DNA of 64,000 nucleotides from Phycomyces blakesleeanus NRRL 1555(-) (lineage: Eukaryota > Mucoromycota > Mucoromycetes > Mucorales > Phycomycetaceae), in NCBI RefSeq assembly GCF_001638985.1, contig NW_017265134.1, positions 1,178,001-1,242,000 on the forward strand, in the 5' to 3' direction. Below, in pieces: positions 46,052-59,303 of the stretch; positions within the stretch are counted from its first letter, which is position 1; the number at the start of each line of letters is the position of its first letter. Both the position numbers and the translations under genes were made by a program. The notes under the pieces are model-generated. The model saw only the letters and a program-made list of their open reading frames with translations, had not been told where the DNA came from and searched no databases.

Positions 46052-47048
46052 ATGGAGGAAGATCTTGACTACGAATCTTTGGGTGACAACTCTACAATGG
46101 CCCAGAATGCTATGGCCGGAGCATTAGCTGGAATTGGAGAACATTGCTTGATGTATCCTATCGACAGTATAAAGGTATGTTCCAAACATGACAAAATGTA
46201 TATGGCTATTTACGATTACCACACAGACCCGAATGCAGGTCTTTGCTCCCCATGCAAAAGAGACAGCGTGGAAGCAGCAAAAAAATTTATGGAGAGGAGT
46301 GTACTCTGTTGTTATGGGAGCTGGGCCTGCCCACGCAGTTCATTTTGCAATATATGAATATTGCAAAGATCACTTTAACGCTAAATTAAATGCCTTTGCA
46401 ATCCTCTCAACACAAGAACAAGTACGGCAATCAGCGGCATCGGCAGCAGCAGGCGCATGTGCAACCCTTGCGCATGACTGTCTAATGACACCCTTTGATG
46501 GTATGGCTCATTAACCCCTCCTCGCCAACTACAAATCTCATGCGATTGTCTTGTAAGTTATCAAACAGAGAATGCAACTAGAGGATTCTACGTATCGGTC
46601 TGTAAGATCATGCGCGAGGGCTGTATATAGATCGGAGGGATTGGCAGCATTCTACATCTCATTACCAACGACTTTATCAATGTCAATTCCATTCCAATCG
46701 ATTCAGTTTGCAACTTACGAGTTCTTCCGGACATTGATCCACCCACAAGGCGACTACAATCCCACCTCTCACGTGGTGGCTGGTGCACTCGCAGGCGGAT
46801 TTGCTTCTTCAATCACGACCCCGCTTGATGTCATCAAGACGCTCCTACAGACTCGAGGATCCTCGTCTGACCCAAAGATTCGACAAGCATCCGGATTCTG
46901 CGACGCCGCCAAGATTATATACGAGCGAGACAGCTATCGAGGTTTTTTCCGGGGATTTAAGCCTCGAATTCTCACTCATATGCCCAGTACCGCCATAAGT
47001 TGGAGTGTATATGAATATTTCAAGTGGTTTCTCAGCAGTGAAACATAG
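46052..47048 (+). CDS. MRS3/4: Mitochondrial iron carrier, mitoferrin (SLC25 family)
   Basis: Inner-membrane carrier importing ferrous iron for Fe-S cluster and haem synthesis. Exons 46052-46174, 46227-46500, 46558-47048 (phase 0, 1); 295 residues. Three mitochondrial-carrier repeats are visible, each with the P-x-D/E-x-x-K/R motif: MYPIDSIKTRMQ (split by intron 1), MTPFDVIKQRMQ (split by intron 2) and TTPLDVIKTLLQTR. Mitoferrin-specific stretches are LWRGVYSVVMGAGPAHAVHF and YEYCKDHF. The N-terminus MEEDLDYESLGD resembles that of Mrs3/4. The gene is divergent to MAD2; its stop codon is 37 bp from the end of the convergent gene at 47086-47554. Confidence 0.95.
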
Positions 47049-47085
47049 AATAAAACTTTTTTCTTTCTTTCTTAATCAACATAAA

Positions 47086-47554
47086 CTAGACAGTCATATA
47101 ATTCTTGCTTTCTCCAAGACATTGTCCAATATCTTTTAACGTGCCTGTTGTAGCCAATATTTCCCTCTTCTTGTCCAATAACAGTTCTAACGTCTTGCTC
47201 GCCTTGTTCAGTGACTGCCGAGTATTCTTTGCATGTGTATCTGCTTGTACAAATGCTCTTGCTGTCTTTTGCATCTCGTCATGTGTATTGCTATACTTAA
47301 GCATCATCTACAATATCCTAAGTAATGCAATGTTGTACGGGATACATTGAGGCCTGTAGCTTATAACTCACTTTAATACAATCACCCCATGCTTCAAGCG
47401 TCTTTTCGGCTTTAATATGACATTTCTCTTTGGAGGCAAACAAGCTATCATCGGAAACCATAGAAGGGGACATTACATGACTCCGATTGCTACGGTAGCT
47501 GCGATTGCTGCTGGATGGAGTCGGAATAGGTGTGAGCCGATTATAGTTTGACAT
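47086..47554 (-). CDS. Small coiled-coil protein of unknown function
   Basis: Two exons, 47372-47554 and 47086-47307 (phase 0, 64-bp intron with gtgagt..ttgtag), 134 residues. The N-terminal 35 residues are Ser/Asn/Arg-rich (SSSNRSYRSNRSHVMSPS); the rest is a continuous amphipathic helix predicted from heptad-like spacing (AEKTLEAWGDCIK, MMLKYSNTHDEMQKTARAFV, NKASKTLELLLDKK). Size and helical pattern recall small subunits of BLOC/BORC or similar complexes, but I cannot assign it. The good splice signals and conserved-looking helix favour a real gene. It ends 37 bp from mitoferrin and starts about 240 bp downstream of the NUP192 stop on the same strand. Confidence 0.7.
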
Positions 47555-47792
47555 TGCAATCAAAGAAAGGCGCAGTATATATATATATATAAAGTATTAT
47601 TTCTTTTTTAGGTTTATTCCCACTTGTATTTTTGTATCTTTTTTTTAGAAAAAATAAGTCAAAGGATGACAGGAAATATAAGGGAGGAAAAGTAAGCGAA
47701 ATACTCAGCGAAAGAATGGGAAGTAGAGAGAGGGAGGTAGAGAGGGAGAGAGAGGGAAGAAGATATTGGATGAATAAGTGGTGTGTTTAATA

Positions 47793-50700
47793 TCAGGAGC
47801 TTAGACTCAGGAGTTTGTGGTAGCGCTGTACGACTCTGAATAATTCGGCAAAGACGACAGAGATGCTGGTAATCTGACCTTCCTTATTCCAGACTTCTTT
47901 ATCTTTTTGACTTTTCCATTGATCGATATAATTGATACCAACTATCATACTGTTTATAAGGCCTTCGATGGTAGGTGGTTTAGTTGATTTATAAATGGGC
48001 CATTTAGATGAAGAATCCGTCCGGAATTCTTCTTCTTTAAAGAGCATTGCCATAGACAGTAATATTGTCCTTGAGATGCGAGCCATGCGAACTTGTGTGG
48101 CCTTTTTGGAGGCACACTTGGGAAGAGTACGCTCAAGTTGCTTGGGATGAGTGAAAAGATCCAAATACACTCGCAGTAAAGGAAATGCCGCATTATTGAA
48201 TGCGCTAAAGATATCCTGTCCATTCGCTAGTGACATTTCAAGGTACTTGGATAGGTATTGAATAAGTGTACAGAGAAGTTCAATCTCGATCATAATAGGT
48301 TCTGAAAGTGAGTCGGCGGTGATATCAGATACTCCGTTTGCAGTAAAGAAAGCGATTTCCAATCTAGCGCCGTATCTTTCCAAAAATATTAAAGTTTGCT
48401 GAATGACAGAATTGATAGGACAGGCGTGCAAGATATTTGCCATCACACGAAGCATATGGCACCAAAGATGATGCAATGGATTGTATTCCTTTTGGGTGCC
48501 ACATTCAATGAAGGTTTCCAAAGTACCGTCGCGTAGTTGGAGACTAAGAGAGTTGTCATTCAAGAGAGTAAATATTTCATGCTGAATCAATAATCTGGTT
48601 GCCTGGGGCTGCATCGACAGAGCTGTTAACAAAGACAGTAGGTTATCGGCACATGGTGAGATTTGCAAGCTGTAGTCTGTTTCTTTAGATTTGCATTTTA
48701 TTTCAAGAACCACTAAAGCAATAGCTTGCTTAATGAACTTGAGCAAACTGGGCAGTGTTGAGTGTCTCTCCAATATAGGGAGCCAAATATTGTAGACAAG
48801 ATTTGCAGGTCGTACTAACTCTCGCAACAAGAATGTCAATACAGTGCTTTGTTTGATAGCTTCATCCTTTAACTCCTCTGATTTTTCAGACTCATACAGG
48901 GCAAGCTGTGAGGTACTCGCAAACAAAGGGCACACGACACCCAAGAGTAGGGAGAGAGAATCATTGATTCGAGGTGGTTGTCTGGTCAAATCTCTGTTAC
49001 GCACAGATCGCAGGGCGATCAAAATAGTCTCAAGCAGTAAATGTCGAGTTGTATCCTTGAAAGGTTTGTTAACCAAGGCACACATTTCTGAAACAAGCTC
49101 CAATGTTTTCTGCACGTAAACGGGTGTTGTTGAGTTTTGACGAGTCCAGTCTTCAATTGTGTCGCGAACGAGAGAAGCAATAATATTGGCGGTCTTGTTG
49201 GATATACTATCATCACGGTTTATCAAGTTTCCCATACGCGTAAGTGCATTCATAATAAAATCAAAAAGTGAGGTTTCGAGTTTGTTGGCCCAGATTAGCC
49301 CAGGTACTTGGTAAGAAGCGGTATCAATAAAATTTTTGAAAGCTTCCAGAAGAATCATATCAGAGTCCACCTTCGAATAATTATGGTTGGCCCGACAAAG
49401 ATCGCCAAGAACTTGATCTGCAGTCTTTTGAACATGTAGAATAGCCAACACCTTTGGAGTTACTACGATATCAGGGGTGATATTGTAACGAGAACTCAGA
49501 TGGTCCTTCATGAGAGTTAGTCGTCTATATGCCAGTTCAATATCGTATAAAAAGTCATCTCCATAGTAGGTGTCTTCCAGAGGATCACTCGACAGACGTT
49601 GTCTTTGGCTCAATAACGCTTCTGCATGTGTAGAATCCAAAAGGCTTACAAGATTTTGAGAAGATTCATGAGCTGTTGATGCAAGAGAGGGATCAAAGTT
49701 ATTTCTAATAAACGTGTCTCTCATCCAAGCCAACTTGCTAGGTTCGCTCATCTTCACCAATAAAGTCTTGACACCTGCGGGTAATCGCTCAGCTAAGGTC
49801 ATATTGTTGCGGTTATCTGCGTGAGCCGTTAAGTGTATTTCGAAAGTAAGAATCTGAAGGGCAAATGCTTTGTCGAGCGAACTGCAGCATGCACGTTGGG
49901 TATCATCGTGATGGGATGTTTTGTCATCTTCCCATGAAAGGTCCTCGTTGGTCATGACAGGCTCATTAGGGTTTAACAAGATCTCGGATATACCTAACCA
50001 TAATGCATTGTCACTTCGTGTTCGTTGAACAAGGCTATAGTGATCAAATGCTGTCTCCCAAAATGTAGCCAAGAAACGCAATACGGATGACAGCACTGCT
50101 GGAGCATCGGTTGCCCACATTTGCCAATTTTGGAATAAGTCTACGGCTGCCTTGACAGCTGAACCTGATTCTACAGTCTTTTGTTGTTTAACAGCAGATT
50201 TGGGACTGGGCATAACGGAATCGCCACAATCAAGGAACAGTATTGCCAGACTGGGCTGAGTCTTTAACAAGACAGTCAGCATTTGCCAAATAGCAACCAA
50301 AAGTTCAGGGTCACGGGAGGAGTTTTCAGCAACTTCTAGGAATGAACACAGAATAGCGTATATCTGGTCTCTGTCACCGAGTTGTTCTGCGAACATAGGT
50401 ACTGGTGTCCATCCAGATGTTGTCTGGGCGAGCAATCTTAAGATAGTTATAGCCTCAGTCGGAATTCTATCTGAATAGGTATAGCTAATAGCCTGGGCGA
50501 TTTGTAGGAGTGTCTTGGTTTTGGTATTTCCAGTTCTTTCCAGCAACAATTGCTCTAGTACACTTCCTTTAGGATGGCGAGCGATATCTTCGAGGCGGTA
50601 AGTCAGCAATAATCGTGTGAAGATAAGTCCAGATTCGACCATCTGTTCCGCTTCGTCTCCAGCTGTGTACTGTTGGGATTCTAAGAGTTTTGTTGCCACA

Positions 50701-53308
50701 CCAGGTCCCTCGGTCAAACATTCCAATAAGGGCGCCAGATAAAACGGGTTAGCATCATACAAGAAATAACTATATACTGTTTTTCTCAGTTCATTCAGAT
50801 CCTTGTCCAAGCTCTTGAAGTACATCGTTGTGTAGATTAGGATCCAATAGATTTTCGAGCCAATCTGGAAACGTTCAGATAATGAGAAATACCGCCAGGT
50901 ACCATGATTGGGTAAAATATCGAATAACAAATAGGATATGTACGATTTAAGTATTCCAGCCTTTTCTTTTCTCGATATGTCAACGTTTTCAGTTTCCCAC
51001 CAATCAGCTTGAGTATCGTTAATAAGAGCAACAATGAGATCCAGGACAGACAGTAATAAACTATATCGGCCACTTTTGCATTCAATTGAACGAATAATTT
51101 GCTGTATACTAGGTCGGACGTCTAATATCAAATAATTTAGAGAGTCTTTGACAGTGAGGCTGGGTGAAGCACCGATATTTTTCCACACTAGTTGACGGTA
51201 ATAAGGCAGCAGCGATGTCATGCACCGTACAATACGTGTAAGAGTTGGAGGAGATGGGTTGTCCATCGCAGTACATACATCCAATAGATCAGTAAATACT
51301 GCTACCAACAATGGTTGGCGCCTTGTTGATTGCGAATTGGGAGTTACGATATCTTCTGCATGCTTTATCATTTGTTTTAATATGTTGTCGTGCGATAAAA
51401 TGGTCTGCATTAGTTCCAAGACAGGATCGATAGAGTCCGTCGTTGCTTGAGGATATTCTGCAAATCCAAAAAGTGTATTTAACATTAAATGCCATCCAGA
51501 ATATGTTTTTTTCCATGCTATGATTCTATTCAATTTTTGGTCTGATAAAAGTATTCCTTCGTTATCTGCGTCAATCTGAATTCCTGCGACCGGCCCATGA
51601 GTTTTGGCTATCTGAATGGGAGCGAGTGGATATATACCACGATTGTCTTCTCCAAGCATTACATTATCAACAACATAACTTGTGAGGGTAGTAAGTTCAA
51701 GAAGTTTATCAAAAACATTTTGAGCCAGGGAATTTGATTGATCTTCATCCTCTCTGGAACCTGTAAGGCTCGACAATAAGCGGAGCAATGGTGTTGATAT
51801 AAAAGGGAATCGACAAGTTGCTGTGTTCAAGAGAGAGTGGGCATCAGCATGTTCCTCAGCTTCCCAGAACATTTCGCATAGCTCAGTTTGCCCTTTATAC
51901 AATTTACAGGTTGCATCTACCAAACAATCATAATGTTTTGATGGTAGTGCATAGGGGCGAATTATTTCTGTCAGTCCATCAAGAATTGTTCGTATGGTGG
52001 CACGATAGCCGTTTTGGTTCGGATCCTCCTCAAGTAAATAGCTTTCCAAAAGACTAGAAATATAATTTAAAGCATCCAATTCTAGAGACTTTGTTGCTAA
52101 TGTAGTATCGAGTGAATGGTTGTCGTCTTGTTTTATAATGTTTTTTACAGGAGTGTAATCGGTGTCAGGGCGTTCTTTGTCGATCCACATGTTTAATTTG
52201 TGAAGGAAACAGCTCCATCCCAGTAAGAAGACAGAAGCTAAAGGAATATTTTTCATGGCCGATACCTTGTCGTTTATTTCAATAATTATGTCAGGGCAGG
52301 TGGCTAAAAATTTTTGTTGGATGTGTTTGTTGTGTAATCCAGATAAAGCATCCAAAGGAGTATTGAGATCAAGTAGTTGAACTGCGGTGAGTATGAGTTT
52401 TCCATAGACCTGTTTTTGGAGTGATTTTCCTTCTTCTTCAAATGCATAATCAAAATCTAGGCGCATTCCAAACATAGTCGATTGGCATAGTTCTATCATG
52501 TGTACTAAAAGTTGAGGTTCGCAGGATCTATTGAGGTGAACTAGATAAAGTATATCGAGTAAAGCCTTTTGTTCGTGTACATTCTGAAGTGCCCATTGTT
52601 TGAGGTTTTTCACTGTCATTTCAGGTGCAGTTTTTTTCATAAGTTGCTCTAATTGGGTTAAGATTCGTTCAACATATCCCTTTTCTAACAGATTGTCGAT
52701 TGCTTCGCGCGCTGTAAATGTCCATGGGTGTTCATCATCATGTGAAATTCGCAGCATTGAACTGACAACTTTGAGTATGGCAAGTCGTTCTTGATAATAA
52801 AAGTTTGTTGCCTGTGAAATAAGGTCACACTGAGCGTCCTTGTCAACAGATGTACATGCGTCCCAAATCACAGCAGCTTGAAGTTGATTCAATTGAAGAT
52901 CGTGTGAGAGCTCGTTAATGACATCTTTTGCTGCAGCGTCAATTTTTATCGTCTTTTTGTCGACGATAATGCTAGTTGTGCTGTTGGTAAGTTTGGATTG
53001 AGATGCGTCCGATGGTGGTGTGAAATGGTCAAGACCGAGAGACAGATCATTTGCCCTTTCAGCTAAGAGAGTTTGAAGTGAATCATCGCTGGCATTGGCT
53101 GAGCCTTGTTGAAAGTAAAGCCCATCGCTTCGTTCAATCGCATCAAAGAGGGTTTGAAAAGGCCTGCGCAAGAACGCATGAGTGAATAAGTCTTATTTTA
53201 TTATAAATTTTGCAGAAAGAGGTTTGTGTTTTATCTTATTCTCTCCATAACTATTTATATTCATTTCTCTCTTTTTTACCCGGTGGTTTTCTGTGTTAAT
53301 TGGGCCAT
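47793..53308 (-). CDS. NUP192: Nuclear pore inner-ring nucleoporin Nup192/Nup205
   Basis: Large alpha-solenoid scaffold of the nuclear pore inner ring, about 1,799 residues (yeast about 1,680, human about 2,010). The body is one open exon, 47793-53163. That frame has no ATG before its conserved start (FQTLFDAIERSDGLYF), so I propose a 29-nt first exon 53280-53308 (ATG, MAQLTQKTTG) joined in phase 2 via a 116-bp intron (gtaaaa..gcgcag). Family-typical blocks near the N-terminus: LNQLQAAVIWDACTS, FYYQERLAILKVVSSMLR, HPWTFTAREAIDNLLEKGYV, WALQNVHEQKALLDILYLV, followed by helical repeats throughout. The C-terminus is helical (SVVFAELFRVVQRYHKLLSL). It is divergent to eIF4B, with 273 bp between the start codons. 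Confidence 0.9.
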
Positions 53309-53581
53309 TACATTCATTCAACCCCTCCAAAAACAAATAGTCGTTCTTGTCACTGGCTTTATATATGCCTTCTCCAGTACCACTACCTTTTTTTTTGCTT
53401 TTGTAAGCGCGCCTGTTATTTCGCGTCGCCTATTTTACGTCACGAGGACGGCTTTTTCAACAATAGCCAAATCACAAGCCAAGGGCCGAGGCAAAAAAAA
53501 GGACGGGTGGGTGACAAAAAATTTTCATATTTTCCAACTTATTTTTTTTGTTCGTTTTAAACAGCATTAACAATTAACACC

Positions 53582-55376
53582 ATGTGTAAGAATAAAGGAA
53601 TTTTTAATAACATTCTTACGAAAATCTAATTTTTTGCCATATGTTCCTTAGCTGGAAAGAAGAAGGCTCAAAAGATGTCCCTGTCCGACTTTTTGGCAGA
53701 TGATTGTGAGCAACTAAATTAACAATAAATAACAATAAGAATATTAGAGTTTTCAAAGTTATTATGAAATCAATTTTATCGTTTATTTTAATTTGTGTTT
53801 GATAAAAATTACTTTTATTAACTGTTGCTTTGTAATGCTAACCTATTAGCCAAGGGCTCCTGGGCCGATGAGATGGCTGATTTGCCCTCAGCACGTAAGG
53901 ACTTTTTTTTTTTTAGCTTTACTAGATATATATAATAAAAATTCAAAGAAGCTTATCGCTAACGCTCGATATATCTGTTTATTTACATCTAAAACGGTAT
54001 TTTATCTGAATTACCTACAGCCTCTGGTACGAACGACAAGATATAAAGAGATGAAGAAAACAAGGGGAAACTTCTTCATACAGTGTTAGCGTGACGCCTT
54101 TTTTTATTATTATTTATTAGCTACCGATAGACCTTCCCGTGGTTTTGGTGGTGGAGACCGTTTCGGTAAGCTTTGGCTTTGGAAAAAAAATTTCTTCTTC
54201 TTTTTATCTCATCAAACCTTTTATATATATATATAAGAACGCGAGCGTGAGTTCGAACCTCTTCCCCGTGGTTCTTCAGGTGGTGGTGAGGATCGTTTCC
54301 GTGGTGGTGAAGACCGTTTCTCGTCTTCCCGCCCTGGTGGCTTTACCCCTCGTGCTCCTGTAGACCTTCCTACTGTGCCTCCATTCACTGCTCACATTGC
54401 CAACCTCTCTTTCGAGGCTGGAGAAGACGACCTTTCTGACTTCTTTGGTAAACTTAAGGTAAGAATTACTGCGTATAGTGAAGAAGTATATATATATATG
54501 TCTATGTAAGTCAAGCGATAGGATTTGGATCTAATTTTGTCTTGGTTTCGGTTAGATCTCTAGCATCCGTATCCTCCGGGACCGTGATGAGCGTTCCAAA
54601 GGTTTCGGTTATGTCGAGTTTGAGGATTTGGACTCTTTGAAGGGTGCCCTTGAATTGTCTGGCGAGGTAGGATAAAAACAAAGTTACTATATAAGTATCA
54701 ATTTTAATCCGCCTCTCTTTCTCTTTCTCTACGTATATGGCAATAGTCTCTCCAGAACCGTTCTATCCGTGTTAACATTGCTGAGCCTCGTAAGTATCAA
54801 GAGAGATTAAAGAGGGTTTTTAGAGAGCTTGTATATTAAACATATATATCTTTATCTCTATGTGTGTAGCCAAGGAGCGCTCTGACCGTCCTGAGCGCGG
54901 ACCTGACCGTACAGATGTCTCCACATGGCGCCGTACTGGTCCTGTTGAGAGCCGTGACCCTCCTCGCCGTGAGTTTGGCAACAGAGAATCCCGTGGCGCT
55001 CCTCATGAGCGCAGTGAACGCGGTTTCCCCGAGCGTCGCACAGATACCTCCTGGGGTGGCGGATCCAGCGGATTTTCCCGTAACAACGATCGTGCTGGAG
55101 GTTAGTAATTAAGCACTGTTCTGTATTCCAGTGTGATTTATTAATCTTTCCGAAATGTCAGGCCGATCTGAGGCCCCTGCAGAGCGCCCTCGTCTCCAGT
55201 TGAAGCCTCGCACAGTTGATACCTCCGCAAAGGCCGACGGTGCTCACGCAAGCAGCAAACCTAGTCCCTTTGGTGCTGCCAAGCCTGTCAACACCGACAG
55301 CGTATTGAAGCGTATTGAAGAGAAGAGATTCGGACAGAAGGGCAAGGAGGAGTCTGCCAGCGGACAGGAGCCGTAA
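53582..55376 (+). CDS. TIF3: Translation initiation factor eIF4B
   Basis: RNA-binding cofactor of the eIF4A helicase in cap-dependent initiation. Nine exons: 53582-53585, 53652-53705, 53850-53894, 54121-54165, 54238-54458, 54556-54666, 54747-54789, 54870-55100, 55162-55376; 322 residues. The N-terminus MSGKKKAQKMSLSDFLADD followed by SWADEMADLP matches eIF4B. A Gly/Arg/Phe-rich segment precedes the RRM (about residues 105-185): AHIANLSFEAGEDDLSDFF, RILRDRDERSKGFGYVEFE, LQNRSIRVNIAEP. Then come Arg/Glu/Asp-rich repeats (RSDRPERGPDRTD) and a C-terminal ESVLKRIEEKRFGQ-like block (DSVLKRIEEKRFGQ). The first coding exon is only ATGT. Codon use is C-rich, indicating high expression. Confidence 0.94.
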
Positions 55377-58300
55377 AGAAATAATAATTATATTGTCCTT
55401 GCATCCCCTTTACATATTAAAATGAAAAGAAAAAAAGAATATAGCCTTATTTACCAACAAAAAAGAACAAGAGTAATGAATCTGATCTTGGTAAATATAA
55501 AACATACATAAAAATATAAGCATTTTTTGAGATAGGATAAAGTAATCACAACAAATGATGCGGGGGGTTTTTTTTTTGGAACTCGATATGGAGCTTTCAG
55601 AGTTAGAAACACCGTGGAAAAGCAAAATATGTAACATTTTTAAGTAGGAAAAATTGTAAGCTTTTTATCCCATAACTTAATTTTGTAGCATAGAACGCCT
55701 TTACTGGCCTAGACTTTATGTCGATGACAGTTGCTTTTAATGTATTAAATACAGGAAATCTTGGTTGGATAGCTTATGGTGTATCATACAAGATCTCTAG
55801 ATAAAGCATAATCCATGAATCTCACCGCCTTGATGAATTTAACAGAACATTTTACCTTTTTAAGAAAAGATATTCTGTTATAAGAAAAGGCTGTAGTCCC
55901 AGTAAATGTATCTTTATTTTTCATTGGTAGATTACAGTAAATAGTTTCTTTTTGTAATACATATCAAATAAAACCGGTACCCAAGTCCCGGATAATGCAA
56001 TATTTGCTCTTTCCGACTTTTATGAATGAGTAGGATTTTTTTTTACTGGCTAACACTAAAATATTCTTATCAATAAGCTTCTTGCCTTTAAAGAATTATA
56101 TTTTTACCAAAAATAAATTTATTGTAATTAAAACAGAATTTAGAAATGATACCTTTATCTGTTTACTAAAGGTAATATGCAATCATATAATTAAGGTTTG
56201 ATATAGTGGTATTTTTGTTGGAAAAGGGAAGTAATATCAATATCAATAGCACTATCACTTTATTTAGTATCTCACATATCAGAAAATATTATGCCATGTT
56301 ATAAAACTGTTTTGTATCTTTTGGAACGAACAATAAGAACTGTACATTCATTCTCAAACACTTTTTCAAGTTCATTCTGTAGAGAAATATAGGTCTTAGC
56401 ATGCAAGAGACTGACGCAAGTACTGAAACAAGTCAAGATAAGGCTGCTTTAAACAAAGTAAAACAAAAAATGGTTAATAGAATTTCTTAAAAAAAATACT
56501 TTTTTTTTCTGGTGATTGGAATTATTAACAGCATATATTAAATGTTCCTGAAGCTTTCACAATCTCTCAAAGTAGTATTAGATTTCGAGGCTGTTAGTCT
56601 TTTTATATTTTTATTGCTTTTCTGATTTTTTGATCCATAGTAGTTTTTTTTTAAAAAAAAACTACACTGTTGCGTTTCAAGAAATATGCATTTGTTGAAC
56701 CAATATCAAAATTACTTTGAATTCATAAATTCTGTTCAGTGCGGTAATATCCAGGAGAAACATTTAACTTAAATTTATGGACTGATTTAAGTTTCTGCAA
56801 CTTCCATTTATTTAAGAAAAATAAGATTGATAAACCAAACACTAAGATTATATTCTCTTAAAGAAGCTGTAAGAGCGATCAGAAAAGTCTCCCACTTCCT
56901 ATACATATATTAACACTTCTTGAACTATTAGTAAAAAAAACACATTATGTATAACTGCAATAATAGTCTATCTAACTACAAATCAAGCAATTCAATACAA
57001 TACATTCAACCTCACAGAGTGTAAGTATGTATTGGGCTTAGTATAATATATGATCTGTTAAATATTTCATCCGTAGATATGTAGTGTATTTACCCGGTAA
57101 ATGACTGATAGAATCATAATATGGTCATCGTGCAATACATGTATAGTATATAGTATATATATTTACAAATGAATTTTATATTCAAAGAATTGTTGTAATT
57201 CAGGTAGAGAAATAATAACAATTATCTGTGTAAATAGTTTTTTGATAAATTGGCTGAATATATATTATTTCTATTATTATTTTTTAAAAATATTCTTTCT
57301 CTCAAACTACTACCCGAATAATCAGTGAAAAAAGTGTACATATATCTATGTACGTTAAATGGTTTAAAGATAAGAATTAAATATCAGATTATTAGGTCAA
57401 AGGTAAGTCTGTAAGCAAGTAGAAAGCAAATACATTTGTATCATGTTTGTACAGCTTATTTTTCTTTAACAATGTACTGGAAAAGCCTTAAATTGGATAT
57501 TTTGGCAAAGTAGTATTTTTAAACTGGTGTAATATCTGAATAAATAGCTCATCCACAAAGGCAATTGATTACAAGGGTTATTTAGGTTATAGAATTATAA
57601 GAATAATAATATTGAAAGATACGATACTCGTATGCCTATTATCTTTACCGGCCATAATATTATAGTGGCCACATCATTTTCTATCACTTCTTCTTTGGTA
57701 GATAATGAATCAAAATAAGTATACTTGATACCTCAACTAAAACATCAAATCTACAAGCCCAGTTATATAGCTTTTGATTATTATTATTATTTTAAAAATA
57801 GGTATGGCTTCTTTTTAGAACCAAAGACAATAATGGATGATATATATATAGTCAGACAAAATAAGGCATTTTTGTGCTTTTACTCGTAGTCAAAAGTGAT
57901 TAGGCTCGTCTATGGTTAGAATATTCTATAATAAAAGAGAAATTATGTATTCAATATTAGAAATACCAAATGATTATCCCAAAATCTTTAATTTTAATAA
58001 AAATCAAGGTAAATTACTCTTTTGATAAGATGCCTTTATCCATAAAGCCAATTGTCGCTTAATATATTATTATTATTTTGCGTTTAGCTTATATGTTCGT
58101 CATAAACTATACTCCTTTAAACAATTACGTTTCTTTTTTTTCAAACATTGAAGAAATTACAATGAAATACTCAATAGTTAATAGTACCAAAGCAATACGG
58201 ATTTCAGACCTGGCCTGGTGTTTATTCAAGAAACACAATAGTTGTTTTCGTTGTTTCTTTTTGTGTCGCTGGCGTGCTTTTCTAGAGTATAAAGAACAGG

Positions 58301-59303
58301 TCAGTGTAACAAGTACCGATAATATCTACCCAATGGTTTCTTGTAGAGTGACCATGGGTATATTCTATTTAGCAATATGCACGTGTGCGTAAATGTGTGT
58401 AAATTCACATCACACTCGTAAAATACAAAGAACAATTGTCAGATTTTTTTTGATTTCTTGGGCAGCTTTTGGATCAGTTAACTATATTCTCGTAAGGACT
58501 CTGATTAAAAAGTTTACCAAGTACCAATGTCATATCATAAAACACCAAAGATAGTTAAAAATAACACAAAAATAACAAAAAGTGGGCATATCTTGGTCAG
58601 TAAAGCAGCAAACTGAACTCCAAGCAGTAATGAAGTATGCTATTTATAGATATTCAAGGCTTTTTCACAAATTTAGTAGCCATTAAACATATAATTTGTA
58701 TTTTTTGGGGGCTAATGTTCAGAATTGCCCCGAGTACTTTAATCTATATACGAAATGTGTTTTTTTTTGTATTAAATAAAAGTATACAGAAGTTTAATAA
58801 GCTGTACAAAGTATCAGTCTTTTTATCGACTCTTATTAAAGTTAGTTTGCACGAAAAAGTATATTAAGCTCCATACCAACACAATTAATATATGGATAGT
58901 ATATATGCTTATACTAAAAAAAAGGACAGAGGAGAATGCAAAATGTTGGACTGAGGTGTCACAAGACTGAGAGAGGTGAGAGTTAAATGAAGAGCTGAAA
59001 GTGCACTGAGGTGTGACAGCTAATGTGGTACTGTTGTAAATCACCACTGTTTGCATGTTAAAGAAGTATTTTTTCATTCTTCCTCCTCCCTTCCCTTGAC
59101 TATCCATCTTGACAAGGATTAGGCAGGTAGTCAGGCGGAGTTAGACAGTTTATAGAAAGAACAGCAGTTGCAAATTCTGGCTCGACCATGCTTCTCGACC
59201 TTCTATTTTGTGACGCGATTTTAAATGAACCAAATTACCACCATGACCGAATAACTCACAACCCTGTTTGTTGTTCACGCGTACTGAAGCAGCCAAGCAT
59301 TGA
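55377..59303. other. Large AT-rich gene-free stretch
   Basis: About 3.9 kb, the longest gap in the window. It is very AT-rich, with a perfect 26-bp palindrome at 56640-56665 and scattered TATA-type repeats. Short ORFs (58078-58392, 58637-58867) are not supported by any motif. The last about 150 bp before the HSF gene are less AT-rich and probably contain its promoter or leader. No tRNA was found by looking for A and B boxes. Confidence 0.6.
56640..56665. repeat. Perfect 26-bp palindrome GTAG-T9-A9-CTAC
   Basis: Self-complementary throughout with no loop. It is the longest of the T-run/A-run palindromes that recur in non-coding DNA of this window. Confidence 0.85.

Noticed and set aside
52600..52794. 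Plus-strand ORF inside NUP192, and several others there
   Set aside because: Shadows of the long minus-strand coding frame.
53226..53570. Plus-strand ORFs between NUP192 and eIF4B
   Set aside because: No family similarity; they cover the divergent promoter and the proposed first NUP192 exon on the other strand.
58078..58392. 104-codon ORF in the desert
   Set aside because: Background codon composition, no motif, no promoter or splice features.
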